DNA of 21,382 nt from a virus. The stretch covers positions 1 to 21,382 of the IMG/VR virus record IMGVR_UViG_3300008116_006531; one strand, 5' to 3'. Positions 1-6,724 of this stretch are shown one piece after another (positions within the stretch are counted from its first letter, which is position 1; every line of letters starts with the position of its first letter). Position numbers and translations under genes: made by a program. The notes below the pieces were generated by a model, which ran no database searches, was not told the origin of the DNA, and worked only from the letters and a program-made list of their open reading frames with translations.

Positions 1-45
1 CTCCTTGAACAGCTGACCCAGGAGAAAGGCCCCAAGGCCGCCTAG
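1..45 (+). CDS. C-terminal end of an upstream gene (partial)
   Basis: The window opens inside a reading frame that gives LLEQLTQEKGPKAA and stops at TAG 43-45, two bases before the next ATG. The tight spacing fits the same transcript as the neck and tail genes that follow. Position suggests a head-tail connector or other morphogenesis protein, but 14 residues are too few to identify it. Confidence 0.55.
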   Translation, partial: LLEQLTQEKGPKAA

Positions 46-47
46 CC

Positions 48-521
48 ATGCCCGATTCCATCGCCGTGCAAATTGCCGACTCCCTGGCTGACGGCCTGAC
101 CGCCTACGCGTTCTCGGCACCTTACGAGTCCCTCGTCGCCAGGCGGCTCTATGTTCCCGACTACGATGGGCCGGACCTGCGGACGCTCAAGGTGAGCGTC
201 GTGCCGGGCACGATCGAGAGCGAGCGGTCTGCGCGCGGGCAGGATTTGTTCACGCACGAGGTCGTCGTCGTGATCGGCAAGCTCGTGGACGGCAGCAACG
301 CCGAGGTCGACCAGCTGGCGAATCTCGCCGAGGAGATCATGGACGCGATCCGCAGCGAGTTGCTGACGATGCCGGGGATGCCAGAAAACGCCCGGTATTT
401 CGGTGCGACAATGGAGACGACGTTTGATCGCGACGCCCTAACGGATCGCCGCGTGTTCCTGGCACAGATCGGCGTGACGTATCGCGTGCCGCGGGACCAT
501 CTAACTCCAACGGGGCCGTAG
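48..521 (+). CDS. Putative phage neck/tail-terminator protein
   Basis: A 157-residue soluble protein with mixed alpha/beta character and no membrane segment. Size, composition and position (before an HK97-gp10-like protein and two tail-tube-like proteins) match small minor tail or tail-terminator proteins, which form the ring capping the tail tube at the neck. Features consistent with that fold are an N-terminal helix (IAVQIADSLADGLTAY), a central strand carrying VVVVIGKLVDG, a long helix (DQLANLAEEIMDAIRSEL) and a C-terminal strand (FLAQIGVTYRVPR). ATG 48 lies two bases after the preceding stop and the next gene begins two bases after this stop, so the three are probably cotranscribed. The role rests on gene order and general shape; I see no diagnostic motif. 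A head-completion role is the main alternative. Confidence 0.55.
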   Translation: MPDSIAVQIADSLADGLTAYAFSAPYESLVARRLYVPDYDGPDLRTLKVSVVPGTIESERSARGQDLFTHEVVVVIGKLVDGSNAEVDQLANLAEEIMDAIRSELLTMPGMPENARYFGATMETTFDRDALTDRRVFLAQIGVTYRVPRDHLTPTGP

Positions 522-523
522 TC

Positions 524-1294
524 ATGGCGATTTTCCCGACGGGCCAGCTAATGCCGAGCATGGGGGGCGGGTTCCGCATCCCCGGCGTCGCCATGCGGGC
601 GACGGTCAATAACTTTTTCGATCGAGCGGCCGTAAAAAACGCTTTGTCGAACATGGAGTACCGTGCGCTAAGCAAGGGCTCCATGCGGATCAAGGACTAC
701 GCGAAGCGGTCGATCAAGAAGATGGGCATGGCAAAGCCCAAGCTCAAGATCATGCGGGCCGACCCCAACATGACGCTCCGCGACGCCGCTCGGGTTCCGG
801 GGCTACGAAAGAACACCAGGGACGCGATTATCCAACGGGTTCGCGAGATCAAGACCAGGCCGCCGTCCGCTCCAGGCACGCCGCCGCATACGCACGTTCC
901 ATACGGCCATATGCTCGGCTTCCGCCGCAATCTGTGGAACTTCTACGACCCAGTGACGCACTCGGCGGTCGTTGGGCCGTCGCAAAAGGGAAAGATGCTG
1001 CCCTACCTGCACGAGTTCGGCGGGAGCCAGATGCTTGAGCGGTGGGACTACGTCCCCCAGTTTCCTCGTGCCTACAACAATCCGATCGTCTGGCGGCTAC
1101 CCGTCGGCCAGCAACCCCGCAACACGGCCAAGTGGGCTCACAGCGGGCGATCGCCAAAACGCTTTACCTACCCCGCACGCCCATTCATGCAGCCCGCTCT
1201 GCGGAAGGCGATCAGCAGGGGCGACCTGGCAAAACCGTTTTTCGGGCAGTTCAAGGCTGCGATCGGACCGCGGGCCGGGCTCGGCAACATCTAA
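524..1294 (+). CDS. HK97 gp10-like tail completion / neck protein
   Basis: A 256-residue basic protein resembling the HK97-gp10 or phage virion morphogenesis group, which closes the head-tail junction. Supporting sequence includes a basic helical N-terminal half (MRIKDYAKRSIKKMG), the motif PPSAPGTPPHTH near residues 112-123 that often precedes the loop of these proteins, the strand YDPVTHSAVVGPSQKG near 146, LHEFGGS near 167, and the C-terminal signature YPARPFMQPALRKAI near residue 221. That last signature (R/P-F-M-P-A-L) is the most typical element of the family. The protein is longer than usual (about 110-160 residues), with additional basic sequence at the N terminus. ATG 524 is two bases after the preceding stop. 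Family assignment is from motif memory, not a profile search. Confidence 0.7.
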   Translation: MAIFPTGQLMPSMGGGFRIPGVAMRATVNNFFDRAAVKNALSNMEYRALSKGSMRIKDYAKRSIKKMGMAKPKLKIMRADPNMTLRDAARVPGLRKNTRDAIIQRVREIKTRPPSAPGTPPHTHVPYGHMLGFRRNLWNFYDPVTHSAVVGPSQKGKMLPYLHEFGGSQMLERWDYVPQFPRAYNNPIVWRLPVGQQPRNTAKWAHSGRSPKRFTYPARPFMQPALRKAISRGDLAKPFFGQFKAAIGPRAGLGNI

Positions 1295-1300
1295 TTGCGG

Positions 1301-1306
1301 TATACT
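1301..1306 (+). promoter_or_regulatory. Weak candidate -10 box before the tail-tube genes
   Basis: The 62-base gap between the neck gene and the first tube-like gene contains TATACT (5 of 6 to TATAAT) inside GCGGTATACTGACGTACAGG. No convincing -35 lies 16-18 bases upstream. A similar word (GTACAATAGAGCGTAGG) precedes the gene at 11236. It could boost expression of a major structural protein, but the evidence is thin. Confidence 0.25.
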
Positions 1307-1356
1307 GACGTACAGGTAGGCGATTTCCGCCCCGACGCACAGGAGCAACCGCACAG

Positions 1357-1734
1357 ATGGCCGCAGTCGCGCACAAATACTACTTGGGGAAAGATGCGTC
1401 TTTCACGTTCGCCAGCTCGATCGCGAACAAGGACGTGAAAAGCGTCACGGTCAACCGTGAGACGGCGGCCGAGGCCGACGTGACCACCCGCGGCTCTGAC
1501 GACGAACAGGAGTTTGCGTTCGTTCGCACCAACACGACGATCGAGGTCGTGTGCCTGGATCACTCGGCAACCATCGGTGCGACCGGCGCTGTCACCATGA
1601 CGCTGTCGCCGTCTGGCCCCGCGCAGCCGAGCGGCACCTTCCAGGTGATGAGCATTTCGGAGCCGCAAGAGCTGGACGGTGCGATCGAGTGGACGATCTC
1701 CCTCCGTAAGACCCCGTCAGTGACCGGCGCCTAA
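1357..1734 (+). CDS. Putative phage tail tube-like protein (copy 1)
   Basis: A 125-residue beta-rich protein. It reads like a small siphovirus tail tube subunit: N-terminal strand KYYLGKDASFTFA, then SVTVNRETAAEADVTTRG, and a C-terminal strand IEWTISLRKT. The next gene has the same layout (YRLGRECVFTL, REVNVSRRTTEVDATGYG, IATFTLKQW), so the two look like duplicates that diverged. The E-A/V-D-T/A-T motif after the first hairpin is shared. Location just before the G/T chaperone genes and the tape measure is the canonical place for the tail tube gene. CAGGAG at 1339-1344 lies 12 bases before the ATG, a rather long Shine-Dalgarno spacing. One copy may be the tube proper and the other a cap or decoration protein. 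Confidence 0.6.
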   Translation: MAAVAHKYYLGKDASFTFASSIANKDVKSVTVNRETAAEADVTTRGSDDEQEFAFVRTNTTIEVVCLDHSATIGATGAVTMTLSPSGPAQPSGTFQVMSISEPQELDGAIEWTISLRKTPSVTGA

Positions 1735-1747
1735 CGTGAGGTGAGGC

Positions 1748-2119
1748 GTGCCGAACGAAAAGTATCGCCTTGGGCGTGAGTGCGTATTCACGCTCGACGG
1801 GCAGATTCTTTCGGGCGTGCGTGAAGTGAACGTGTCGCGTCGCACCACAGAGGTCGACGCGACGGGGTACGGGCACGCCGCGCAGTCGACGGCCGTCATT
1901 CATCGCACCTACGAAATCAACGTCGCGGTGCTCAAGCCATCCGATGCGGCAAAACTGCGTGCAGCCGAGGTTGACGGTAGGGCGGTGACTATTACAACGA
2001 CGAACGGCCTCCGTGAAGTGAGCGCCGACTTCGTCGTTTCGGACTCCACGGACGACGAGCCGCTTGACGACGCGGTGATTGCCACGTTCACACTCAAACA
2101 GTGGATGCACGGCAAATGA
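1748..2119 (+). CDS. Putative phage tail tube-like protein (copy 2)
   Basis: A 123-residue beta-rich protein with GTG start at 1748, chosen because GAGG at 1738-1741 sits six bases upstream and because the alternative ATGs remove conserved strands. The sequence parallels the preceding gene: LGRECVFTL aligns with LGKDASFTF, and VSRRTTEVDATGYG aligns with VNRETAAEADVTTRG. The EVDATGYG element resembles the segment around the beta-hairpin of tube subunits. The stop codon overlaps the start of the next gene as ATGA (2116-2119), giving translational coupling to the chaperone. I cannot say which paralogue builds the tube. Both lack a recognisable Ig-like extension. Confidence 0.6.
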   Translation: MPNEKYRLGRECVFTLDGQILSGVREVNVSRRTTEVDATGYGHAAQSTAVIHRTYEINVAVLKPSDAAKLRAAEVDGRAVTITTTNGLREVSADFVVSDSTDDEPLDDAVIATFTLKQWMHGK

Positions 2120-2673
2120 AAACCTTCACCGACACCGAAGGGCGGCACTGGAATCTCAAGGGAAGCCTAGGGGCATTTGAGAGAGTCAAAACGTCGTGCG
2201 ACGTGGACCTGCTCGACCTGCCGACGACGCAGGAGTGCCTCAAGAAAATCTCCGACGTGTTCACGCTCGGCAAGGTGCTCTACGTCATGTGCGAGGACCA
2301 GGCGGAGGCCCGCGGCGTGACGCCCGAGCAATTCGCCGACGGGTTCAATGCCGACGTGCTGCACGAGGCAAGTGAATCGCTGATCGAGGAAGTGATTTTT
2401 TTTTGCCGGAAAGACCTGCGGCCGGCGCTAGAGATGGCCTTCGCGAAGGCGAAGGCGGCGGATCGGAAGGCCGCGGAGACAATGCGGACGCGGATTCACT
2501 CGCTAGAGAGGGAGATGGACGCGGCAATGGAAAGCCTACTGACATCTACCGACTCTGCTACGAGCTTGCCGGCATCGTCGGAGTCCACCCCGGCCAATGG
2601 ACGCTCCGCGGCCTCGTCTGGGCGGCCGAGGGCGCCCAAAAAGAGCGGTGGAACCATACGAGCAGCGTCGTAG
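2116..2673 (+). CDS. Tail assembly chaperone, G-like component
   Basis: A 185-residue protein occupying the position of the lambda G gene: after the tube genes, before the tape measure, and overlapped by a second frame. ATG 2116 was chosen over TTG 2101 because it forms an ATGA overlap with the upstream stop. The N-terminal part (FTDTEGRHWNLKGSLGAFER, then VDLLDL) begins with beta strands. The middle is helical (DVFTLGKVLYVMCEDQAEARGVTPEQFAD), followed by a charged coiled coil (PALEMAFAKAKAADRKAAET, SLEREMDAAMESLL) and a Ser/Pro/Gly-rich tail (SLPASSESTPANGRS). Third-position GC is high up to about 2535 and then moves to the other frame. The tail assembly chaperone is thought to coat the tape measure during assembly and is absent from the finished virion. 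Confidence 0.65.
   Translation: MKTFTDTEGRHWNLKGSLGAFERVKTSCDVDLLDLPTTQECLKKISDVFTLGKVLYVMCEDQAEARGVTPEQFADGFNADVLHEASESLIEEVIFFCRKDLRPALEMAFAKAKAADRKAAETMRTRIHSLEREMDAAMESLLTSTDSATSLPASSESTPANGRSAASSGRPRAPKKSGGTIRAAS
2396..2404 (+). other. T9 homopolymer, candidate -1 slippery site
   Basis: Nine consecutive T read in the upstream frame as ATT TTT TTT TGC. The heptamer T TTT TTT (2397-2403) allows perfect re-pairing of both tRNAs after a -1 slip. Slipping enters the frame of the next ORF, which is open from 2376 (after a TGA at 2373-2375) to 2816. In this GC-rich window a T9 run stands out. Whether it is the working site is uncertain because codon usage favours the upstream frame until about 2535. 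Confidence 0.45.
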
Positions 2674-2816
2674 CCCAACAGTATTCGATTCACCGCGACC
2701 CCAAGAAACGCCAGAAGCCGTACCAACCGCACGAGTTCAATCCGTTCTACGAGCCTCCCAAGGTCAAGCCGCGGATCATCACGCCCGAGCTATTCGACGA
2801 GATATTCAAGGACTGA
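2403..2816 (+). CDS. Tail assembly chaperone, T-like extension
   Basis: A reading frame in the -1 phase relative to the G-like gene, overlapping it by about 270 bases. The convincing part begins near residue 45: DIYRLCYELAGIVGVHPG, WTLRGLVWAAEGAQKERWNH, then HRDPKKRQKPYQPHEFNPFY. The LTLREL-type segment followed by AEG and HRDP resembles T-domain proteins I recall from related phages. There is no ATG or GTG start in a sensible position; TTG 2403 sits inside the T9 run. I infer that the segment is made as a G-T fusion by -1 frameshifting. With a slip at T9, the linker would be Gly/Glu/Arg-rich (residues 3-43). Independent initiation, or a slip nearer 2530, remain possible. The stop is three bases before the tape measure ATG. 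Confidence 0.6.
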   Translation: MPERPAAGARDGLREGEGGGSEGRGDNADADSLAREGDGRGNGKPTDIYRLCYELAGIVGVHPGQWTLRGLVWAAEGAQKERWNHTSSVVAQQYSIHRDPKKRQKPYQPHEFNPFYEPPKVKPRIITPELFDEIFKD

Positions 2817-2819
2817 CGT

Positions 2820-5183
2820 ATGTCATCGGCTGGAGGCGTGCGAGCCGGAAAAACCTTCGTTGAGATTTTCGCGAAGGACACAGAGTTTCAGCGCGGCATG
2901 AACCGCGTGCAGACGCGGCTCAATAACATCGGCTCTGCCATGCAGAGCTTCGGCACAAAGATGATGCTGGCCGGCACGGCCGTTGGCCTGCCGCTTTTGC
3001 TGGCCGCCAGGCAAGCGGCAGGGTTTGAGGATGCTTTGCTCGGCATGAGCGCCGCGGCCGGCCTCGCTGGCGACCAGGTCGCGCAGATGGAAGCCGAGGC
3101 CATGCGGCTCTCAAAAACCATGGGCGTGAGCCCCTCCAAGATCGCCAACGCGATGCTGGAGCTGGCGAAGGCCGGCATGGATGTGGAGGACGTGCTGGGC
3201 GGGGCGGCCGAGGCGGCCGTGCAGTTCGCTCGCGTGTCGGGCGTGGAGATGGCCGATGCGGCGGTATTCATGAAAACCGCCATGAACAGCTTTGGCGTAT
3301 CGGCAACCGAGGCCGTCGATACGCTGTCGGCCGCGGCGGACGCATCCGAAACTTCGATCCTGGCAATGGTCGAATCGTTCGCCCTCGTCGGCTCCGCCGG
3401 GGCTCTGTTCAATCAGTCGCTATTCGACGTGTCGCAGGGGCTCGCCCTGCTTGCCAGGTTCGGCATCCGCGGCGAGGAGGCCGGCACGGGCATCAAAACC
3501 ATGCTCGTGCGGCTCACGTCGCCGAGCAAGGAGGCCCGCGACGCCCTGGAGCGTATCGGCCTCACCATGGGCGACTTCCGCGACCAGGCCGGGAAGTTGC
3601 TGCCAATCGCCCAAATCGTCGGCGTCCTCGAGCGTGCCCTAAAGGGCGTCGACAAGATGGCCCAGGACGAAATCCTTACGACCGTGTTCGGCGATCGCGG
3701 CATCCGCGTTATCGGCGGTTTCCTGCAGGTCGGCACCCATGGCTTCGACACCATGGCGGATGCCATGGAAAGCAACCTGCCAGTGGCCGCAAAGTTTGCG
3801 ATCCTCATGTCTGGCCTGTCGGGAGCATTCGAGAAACTCCGCGGAGCCGCGGAGCGTATGGCGATCGCCTTTGCGAAAACGCTCGGCGACGGAGCCGCCC
3901 GAGCTGCCGCTGCTATCGCCTGGATGATGGATGCGATTTCCGCGTTGATGATTCAGTTCCCCCGCATATCGCAGGCCGTGGTCGGCGTGACGGCGGCCTT
4001 GCTGGCAGTCGGCGCGGCGGCGATCGTCGTGGGAATCGCTTTCAAGGTGCTTGCCGCTGCCGTTGCTGTGCTGGCGTTTGCGTTCACGCCCGTCGGCTCC
4101 GCGGTAATCGCAGCCACGGCAACGCTCGCGGTGTTTGCTCAAAAGATGTACGCGCTATCGCCGGCGTTCCGCGGCGAAGTTGACGCGATCCTGGCTGCGG
4201 CGCAGCGGCTTGATTTCTCCAGCGCGTGGGAAATTATGAACCTAAACCTCGCCATCGCGCTAACGCAGATGGATCAGTATTTCGGCGGGTTCTTCTTGAG
4301 CATCCAAAACGCGGCGACTGGTGCGGGGTTTGCGATCTACGACGCGATCGCTGGCCCGATAGATAGATTGCTCGTTTACGCAACAAATCTCGCAGACAGG
4401 ATGGCGGGCATTTTTAGTGCCACGCAGGAAGCTTTTAGCGGCGGCGGCCTCGGGTATACGGGCCTTGCCGGCGCCATGGCCGCGGGCCTTGCCCAAACGT
4501 TCGGCAGGTCGGACGAGGATGTGCAGCGAAGCATGGAAGAAACACAGGCCGACATACAGGCAACATTTGATCGCGAGAAAAAGAGAAATGCCGACCTCGC
4601 AGAGCGCGAGCAAGCACGGAAAAACCGAGCCGGCCAGCGGCAGGCCCAGGGCGACGGCACGCTAGAGGACTTGCGGCGTAGGCTGGATGAAGCAAAAAAG
4701 GCCGCCGCACGCGAGGCGGACGGGAGCACGGCCGCCAAGCGATCCGAGAAGCGTAAAGAAGGCTTCCCGATGCCTCCAGAGCCGCCAGAGGACCCAAAGG
4801 AGCCAAAGGCCGGCAAGGAGCCGAAGCCGCCGACGCCGTCAACGCTATCCACGTTTGCGGCGGAGATTGCAGGGCAGATTGGCGTCGGGCCGGAACTGGA
4901 TTACGCCCAGCAGACCGCCAACAACACGGCCCGCGCGGCCGACGCCCTCGACAGAATCTTGAACGTCGGCGACTTCGGCAAGGGCGGAATAAAAGCGTTC
5001 GACCCAGCTGGCATCCAGCAGGCGCTTGCGTCCGCACAGCGGGACGTGTCCGCCCCGGTCGCTGGCGGCGACAAAGACCTCCTTTCGGCCAACGAGAAAA
5101 CTGCCGCCGCGTCCGAGCGGATGGCGGCCACCCTTGACCGTATGGCCCGCTCCATGGGCGGCGGCGGCCTGGCCTTCGCGTAA
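2820..5183 (+). CDS. Phage tail tape measure protein
   Basis: A 787-residue protein of the TP901-core tape measure family, which sets tail length and occupies the tail lumen. The N-terminal 60 residues (FVEIFAKDTEFQRGMNRVQT, IGSAMQSFGTKMMLAGTAVG) are typical of the family. Residues 66-350 carry the Ala/Gly-rich core: GFEDALLGMSAAAG, MGVSPSKIANAMLELAKAGM, ALLARFGIRGEEAGT and the hallmark LTSPSKEARDALERIGL followed by VFGDRGIRVIGGFL. Hydrophobic stretches lie around residues 381-440 (QAVVGVTAALLAVGAAAIVV, VLAAAVAVLAFAF), consistent with membrane insertion during DNA delivery. Residues 570-645 form a charged coiled coil and about 647-680 a Pro/Lys/Glu-rich linker. No lysozyme or peptidase domain is visible. 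The length would predict a tail of very roughly 0.12 micrometre at 1.5 angstrom per residue. Confidence 0.92.
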   Translation: MSSAGGVRAGKTFVEIFAKDTEFQRGMNRVQTRLNNIGSAMQSFGTKMMLAGTAVGLPLLLAARQAAGFEDALLGMSAAAGLAGDQVAQMEAEAMRLSKTMGVSPSKIANAMLELAKAGMDVEDVLGGAAEAAVQFARVSGVEMADAAVFMKTAMNSFGVSATEAVDTLSAAADASETSILAMVESFALVGSAGALFNQSLFDVSQGLALLARFGIRGEEAGTGIKTMLVRLTSPSKEARDALERIGLTMGDFRDQAGKLLPIAQIVGVLERALKGVDKMAQDEILTTVFGDRGIRVIGGFLQVGTHGFDTMADAMESNLPVAAKFAILMSGLSGAFEKLRGAAERMAIAFAKTLGDGAARAAAAIAWMMDAISALMIQFPRISQAVVGVTAALLAVGAAAIVVGIAFKVLAAAVAVLAFAFTPVGSAVIAATATLAVFAQKMYALSPAFRGEVDAILAAAQRLDFSSAWEIMNLNLAIALTQMDQYFGGFFLSIQNAATGAGFAIYDAIAGPIDRLLVYATNLADRMAGIFSATQEAFSGGGLGYTGLAGAMAAGLAQTFGRSDEDVQRSMEETQADIQATFDREKKRNADLAEREQARKNRAGQRQAQGDGTLEDLRRRLDEAKKAAAREADGSTAAKRSEKRKEGFPMPPEPPEDPKEPKAGKEPKPPTPSTLSTFAAEIAGQIGVGPELDYAQQTANNTARAADALDRILNVGDFGKGGIKAFDPAGIQQALASAQRDVSAPVAGGDKDLLSANEKTAAASERMAATLDRMARSMGGGGLAFA

Positions 5184-5192
5184 GAAAAACCA

Positions 5193-6137
5193 ATGGCATT
5201 TCCTGACAAGATCGAGCTATTTGATTCCGGCACTGGCGGCCTGACGACCGAGGAAAACGGCGTCCAGAAGCGCGAAGTCACGCTGCGATGGCTGGTCCCA
5301 AACATGGCGGACTACACGTCCGCCGAGAACAAGGGGCAGGAGATTGCTCCGCTTATCTGGAGCGGCCACAGACGGAGCCGGCTAGAGGTCCGCAGTCTCG
5401 GAAATCTGTGGTACGAAGTAGGGGCGACATACGGCACGGTCCTCCGCGAGGAGGAGGAGGACCCGGAAAACCAAAACGACCCTGTCGCAAACACCATTAG
5501 TTTCGATACCAGCGGCGGCACCGAGCACGTCACGCAGACCATACAGTTCAACGGCGGCGGCTACACCCAGGTGGTCGGCTCGTGGACTGGCATAAAAGGT
5601 CAACTTGGGCACGCCGCCCCAGGACTGGGCGCGACGGTGCCGGACCTTGAAGGTGCGATCAACGTCGAAGGCGACCAAGTCAAGGGCGTCGACAAGGTCG
5701 TGCCGCTATTCAACTTCTCGGAGACATGGGTATTTCGATCCGAGTATCTCGTCACGTCCTACATCGCGACGCTCTACGAATTGACGGGCACCATCAACCA
5801 AAAGCCTTGGCGCGTGTTTCAAGGTGGAGAGGTCCTGTTTATGGGGGCCCGCGGCGAGATCACCCGCAACGCCGAGGCGGCTTCCGTGACGTTTTCGTTC
5901 CAGGCGCGGCCAAATGCGACCAACTTCAAGGTCGGCAATATCGACGTGGTAGGAAAGTTGGGCTGGGACCAAATGAGTGTCATGTACGAAACATCCGCTG
6001 GCCCGGCGACCATTATCCGCAAGCCGCAGTTTGTGTTTATCAACTCCGTGTACGACTCCAAGGACTTCGCCAGGCTGTCAATCGGCAACAGGTTCCCGGC
6101 CGTTTATCCGCCAGGGATACCATTCAGGAGACGGTGA
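5193..6137 (+). CDS. Putative tail protein downstream of the tape measure
   Basis: A 314-residue soluble, beta-rich protein beginning nine bases after the tape measure stop. Position corresponds to distal tail or baseplate hub proteins. Visible segments are MAFPDKIELFDSGTGG, then KREVTLRWLVPN, RLEVRSLGNLWYEVGATYG and a C-terminal half with YIATLYELTGTINQKPW and FMGARGEITRNAEAASVTFS. Aromatic residues regularly spaced in strands suggest a beta-sandwich. I see no catalytic motif and no membrane segment. The stop overlaps the next ATG by one base (TGATG at 6135-6139). No clear Shine-Dalgarno sequence precedes the ATG, so translation may depend on coupling with the tape measure. Role inferred from gene order only. 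Confidence 0.6.
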   Translation: MAFPDKIELFDSGTGGLTTEENGVQKREVTLRWLVPNMADYTSAENKGQEIAPLIWSGHRRSRLEVRSLGNLWYEVGATYGTVLREEEEDPENQNDPVANTISFDTSGGTEHVTQTIQFNGGGYTQVVGSWTGIKGQLGHAAPGLGATVPDLEGAINVEGDQVKGVDKVVPLFNFSETWVFRSEYLVTSYIATLYELTGTINQKPWRVFQGGEVLFMGARGEITRNAEAASVTFSFQARPNATNFKVGNIDVVGKLGWDQMSVMYETSAGPATIIRKPQFVFINSVYDSKDFARLSIGNRFPAVYPPGIPFRRR

Positions 6138-6724
6138 TGGACCCGTACCAGAAAGTCCAGCCTGGCGAGCGGCTCGTGATCCCGGCGGCCGCCTGGAACA
6201 AGATGCTCGACTCGATCGCGCCAACCGTGCGAACCGGTGGCGAGCTGGGGAGTCTGGAGTCGGCGCCGAATACAGTGTGGATCAAGAACGGCACCGGGCA
6301 CGACGTTCCGCGATTCGGAGTGCTGGGCATCGCCGGCGTGGCTGTTGATCCGGCGTCAGGCCCGACGCAGGAGGCCGATTTCTGCCGGCGGCCAGTGCTG
6401 CGTGGCGTCACGCCGACGACTGCGCAGCACGCAGACCGATTTGCTGTCTGCACAGAGCCGATCAAGAACAACGCCATCGGCCGCGCGGCCGTCGGCGGAA
6501 TGTTCGCCTGCAAGGTCTTTCTCACCAGTGAGTCGCATAGGTTCGCCGGCGTCCGCAACGAGGACCGCACGCAGCTGCAGTCCTCGTCGTGCGGGCTTGT
6601 CCAGCTCTTATGGGTTCAGTCATCCGGCTCTGCAAATGCCGTCACTGGAGCCACCGGGCCGAGCGGCGTCACTGGGTCGACAGGCCCAACCGGCGCCTAC
6701 AAGTGGGCAGTGGGGGTCATGTAG
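6137..6724 (+). CDS. Hypothetical virion-associated protein with collagen-like tail
   Basis: A 195-residue protein started at ATG 6137, which overlaps the upstream stop by one base; the frame is open further upstream but that part is a shadow of the previous gene. The N terminus, YQKVQPGERLVIPAAAWNKM, resembles a conserved opening I recall from tail-region proteins of planctomycete phages. The middle is beta-rich (NTVWIKNGTGHDVPRFGVLG). The C-terminal 25 residues contain Gly-X-Thr triplets (GATGPSGVTGSTGPTG) like the collagen-like repeats of tail fibres, ending with KWAVGVM. Such repeats usually form a trimeric stalk, but only five or six triplets are present. The function is unknown. The next gene begins at GTG 6724 within TAGTG. 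Confidence 0.55.
   Translation: MDPYQKVQPGERLVIPAAAWNKMLDSIAPTVRTGGELGSLESAPNTVWIKNGTGHDVPRFGVLGIAGVAVDPASGPTQEADFCRRPVLRGVTPTTAQHADRFAVCTEPIKNNAIGRAAVGGMFACKVFLTSESHRFAGVRNEDRTQLQSSSCGLVQLLWVQSSGSANAVTGATGPSGVTGSTGPTGAYKWAVGVM

Noticed and set aside
2403-2530. Independent T gene starting at TTG 2403
   Set aside because: No Shine-Dalgarno is present and the start is within the T9 run; a frameshift product is more likely, although not proven.
2635-2643. C-rich/A-rich run CCCAAAAAG as the frameshift site of the tail chaperone
   Set aside because: It lies after the conserved part of the T domain has begun, so a shift there would omit that part.
5726-6724. A 332-residue plus-strand protein starting within the preceding gene
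   Set aside because: The first 137 residues are a shadow of the 314-residue tail gene; ATG 6137 overlapping its stop is the natural start.
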